Notes under the pieces: generated by a model | Database searches by the model: none | Told to the model about the DNA's origin: nothing | What the model saw: only the letters and a program-made list of their open reading frames with translations | Program-made: the position numbers and the translations under genes | NCBI GenBank assembly: GCA_964016885.1 | Contig: OZ024747.1 | Span: 9,629,783 to 9,693,782, forward strand | Length of the DNA stretch: 64,000 bases | Source: Eledone cirrhosa | Lineage: Eukaryota > Mollusca > Cephalopoda > Octopoda > Eledonidae | Direction: 5' to 3' | Shown here: positions 62,626-64,000 of the stretch, one piece after another | How the letters are laid out: every line of letters starts with the position of its first letter | Position numbering within the stretch: the first letter of the stretch is position 1

Positions 62626-62925
62626 TATGAGTTCAATTCTCAGACCAGGTGATGTGTTGTTCCCTTGAGCGAGAAACTTTATTTCACATTGCTCCAGTTT
62701 ACTCAGCTGTAGAAATGAGATGATAGGACTGGGGTCCATATAATTCCACTGCAAAGTGGTCGTGGAGGTGCCACGGCAAAAAAGCACCCAGCACTCACTG
62801 TAAATGAGGTTGGTGTTAGGAAGGGCATCCAGCTGTAGAAATCAAGCCAGAATCAGTTCCCGTCCCACCCTTGCAAGCAGGGAAAAGCGGACGTAAAATG
62901 AAATGATGATGATGATGTTAGTTAT
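62626..62925 (+). mobile_element. SINE-A, 5'-truncated at the B-box
   Basis: Begins at TGAGTTCAATTCTCAGACC directly after (TA)n, so the A-box half is missing. The 3' end is GGACGTAAAATGAAATGATG plus (ATG)n. Confidence 0.93.
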
Positions 62926-63046
62926 GTGTGTAACTATAGTTACAGGTGGTATGCTGTTCGTAGCACTCAATGTTGTTATGAGGTCTATCTCGTGTTGGGT
63001 TGTATTCCAGAGTTAAAGTGACATAATGTGCAGAGTGTATATAGAT

Positions 63047-63280
63047 TAAGTTGAATCAAAGTCAGTGTTGCAGCATATGTACAAACTTTATTGGCATATT
63101 ACAATTGTTTCAATATCGATCTTATGAGGGTACAATCAAAATGACAGGGCACAACACTTCTTTGACATCCCATCAGGTATGTTAAGTCTATAAGTGCAAA
63201 GATACATCTAAACTGTGTACCCTGAATTGATCGATTGAAACAATAGTAATATGCTGCAACACTGACTTTGATTCTACTTA
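63047..63280. repeat. Inverted repeat with hammerhead-like 3' cores
   Basis: Arms 63047-63078 and 63249-63280 (GAATCAAAGTCAGTGTTGCA). Inside, 63092-63120 and 63228-63254 are also inverted (ATTGTTTCAAT). Read outward each carries GAAACAATTGTA or GAAACAATAGTA followed by ATATGC. A CTGATGG lies on the minus strand at 63176-63170, but its stem I pairs poorly. Confidence 0.7.
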
Positions 63281-63283
63281 CTC

Positions 63284-63284
<1 letters not shown>

Positions 63285-63339
<55 letters not shown>

Positions 63340-63364
63340 GTATATATACATACATATATGCATA

Positions 63365-63397
<33 letters not shown>

Positions 63398-63419
63398 GTA
63401 TATATACATACATATATGC

Positions 63420-63461
<42 letters not shown>

Positions 63462-63690
63462 GTATATATACATACATATATGCATATATATATATATATA
63501 TATACATATATATATGTATATATACATACATATATGCATATATATATATATGTATATATACATACATATATGTATATATATATATATATATACATACATA
63601 TAAGTATATATATATATATATACATACATACATATATGTATATATATATATACATACATATATGTATATATATATATACACACACATACA
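63285..63690. repeat. About 60-bp (TA)n-based repeat units
   Basis: Units contain GTATATATACATACATATATG + CATATATA; spacing near 55-61 bp in at least four units, shrinking to the right. Tyr/Ile frames on both strands are artefacts. Confidence 0.93.
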
Positions 63691-63752
63691 TACATACATA
63701 CATACATACATACATACATACATACATACATACATACATACATACATACATC
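63683..63752. repeat. (CATA)n microsatellite
   Basis: ACATACATACATACATAC, the same motif family (opposite strand) as 1-104. Confidence 0.97.
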
Positions 63753-63851
63753 TATATACCAACAGAAAAAGAGTAAAAGAATTTGTCATTAATATACAAG
63801 ACATCTCAATGAACACAACAGCTAAACTGTCTAGATCAGAGAAGCATATAA

Positions 63852-63989
63852 ACACAGTTTAACCTATGCCAAAGTCTTCAAAATGGAGAAGATGCAAGCC
63901 AAATATTTGCAAGAAAATTTTGCTCGTATCAGTTTATTTGGCTTGCATTTTCCCACATTTAAGACTTTGGCATAGGTTAAACTCTGTGT
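63852..63989. repeat. Inverted repeat, 53-54 nt arms
   Basis: Left arm 63852-63904 and right arm 63936-63989 (TTTAACCTATGCCAAAGTCT, ATGCAAGCCAAAT), with about six differences and a 31-nt loop. No reading frame. Confidence 0.9.
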
Positions 63990-64000
63990 GTGTGTATATA

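Overview
The window looks like intergenic or intronic DNA from a coleoid cephalopod, most likely an octopus. The basis is two abundant tRNA-derived SINE families whose wording I recognise from octopus genomes. SINE-A has a tRNA-like head and a (TGA)n tail. SINE-B has a tRNA-like head and a (TTA)n tail. The sequence is also extremely rich in (TA)n, (CA)n, (CT)n and (GGT)n arrays. I found no host protein-coding exon that I can defend. Nearly every long open frame is a low-complexity array read through, or a fragment of a non-LTR retrotransposon. There is no rRNA gene, no free-standing tRNA gene, no CRISPR array and no prokaryotic signal.

Layout. 1-7200: SINE copies, the first hammerhead ribozyme (2866-2936), a 31-37 bp minisatellite and (TA)n tracts. 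7200-9720: LINE 3' ends, an RTE-like remnant, and a 61-bp minisatellite that grew inside a LINE coding end. 9800-15100: (TG)n, G-rich and ACC/GGT arrays, a full SINE-A, and a reverse-transcriptase relic with a destroyed active site. 15100-19400: LINE 3' ends, SINE-B copies, and a 79-bp minisatellite inside a second LINE. 19400-25400: the second hammerhead, a 115-bp hammerhead-derived palindrome, 31-bp and 42-bp minisatellites, and a piggyBac-like MITE. 25400-33100: a dispersed 107-bp satellite split by a SINE-B, a LINE coding end, SINEs, and a 172-bp perfect palindrome. 33100-40700: nested SINE-B copies, a 22-bp minisatellite grown from a SINE end, very long GGT/CCA arrays, and a hAT-like MITE carrying an inverted SINE pair. 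40700-55200: SINEs, LINE ends, possible hAT termini, a 23-bp CT-rich array open in all forward frames, a 263-bp inverted repeat and a 41-bp minisatellite. 55200-64000: the third hammerhead, GGT/GCT and TGT/TGC arrays, the best-preserved LINE coding segment (58272-59540), a 69-bp higher-order array, and inverted repeats at the right end.

The most interesting signal is a set of self-cleaving hammerhead ribozyme candidates. Three copies, at 2866-2936 (+), 19947-20015 (-) and 55578-55648 (-), keep CUGAUGA and GAAA with compatible stems I, II and III. They share an unpaired pyrimidine pair at the fourth position of stem II and have a three-base-pair stem III with a UG loop. Stem III covaries (AUG/CAU against AUA/UAU). 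A fourth locus (20434-20548) is an inverted duplication of the 3' half of a different hammerhead, with a decayed relative at 51152-51290. Hammerheads with very short stem III are known from Penelope-like retroelements, so these are probably pieces of such elements or of small non-autonomous relatives.

A second theme is that several minisatellites here start inside transposable elements: a 61-bp unit in one LINE, a 79-bp unit in another LINE, a 22-bp unit in a SINE-A end, and (GAA)n next to LINE 3' ends. A third is that SINE-B insertions keep readable target-site duplications, two of them at the same internal GATAAAAT site of older SINE-B copies.
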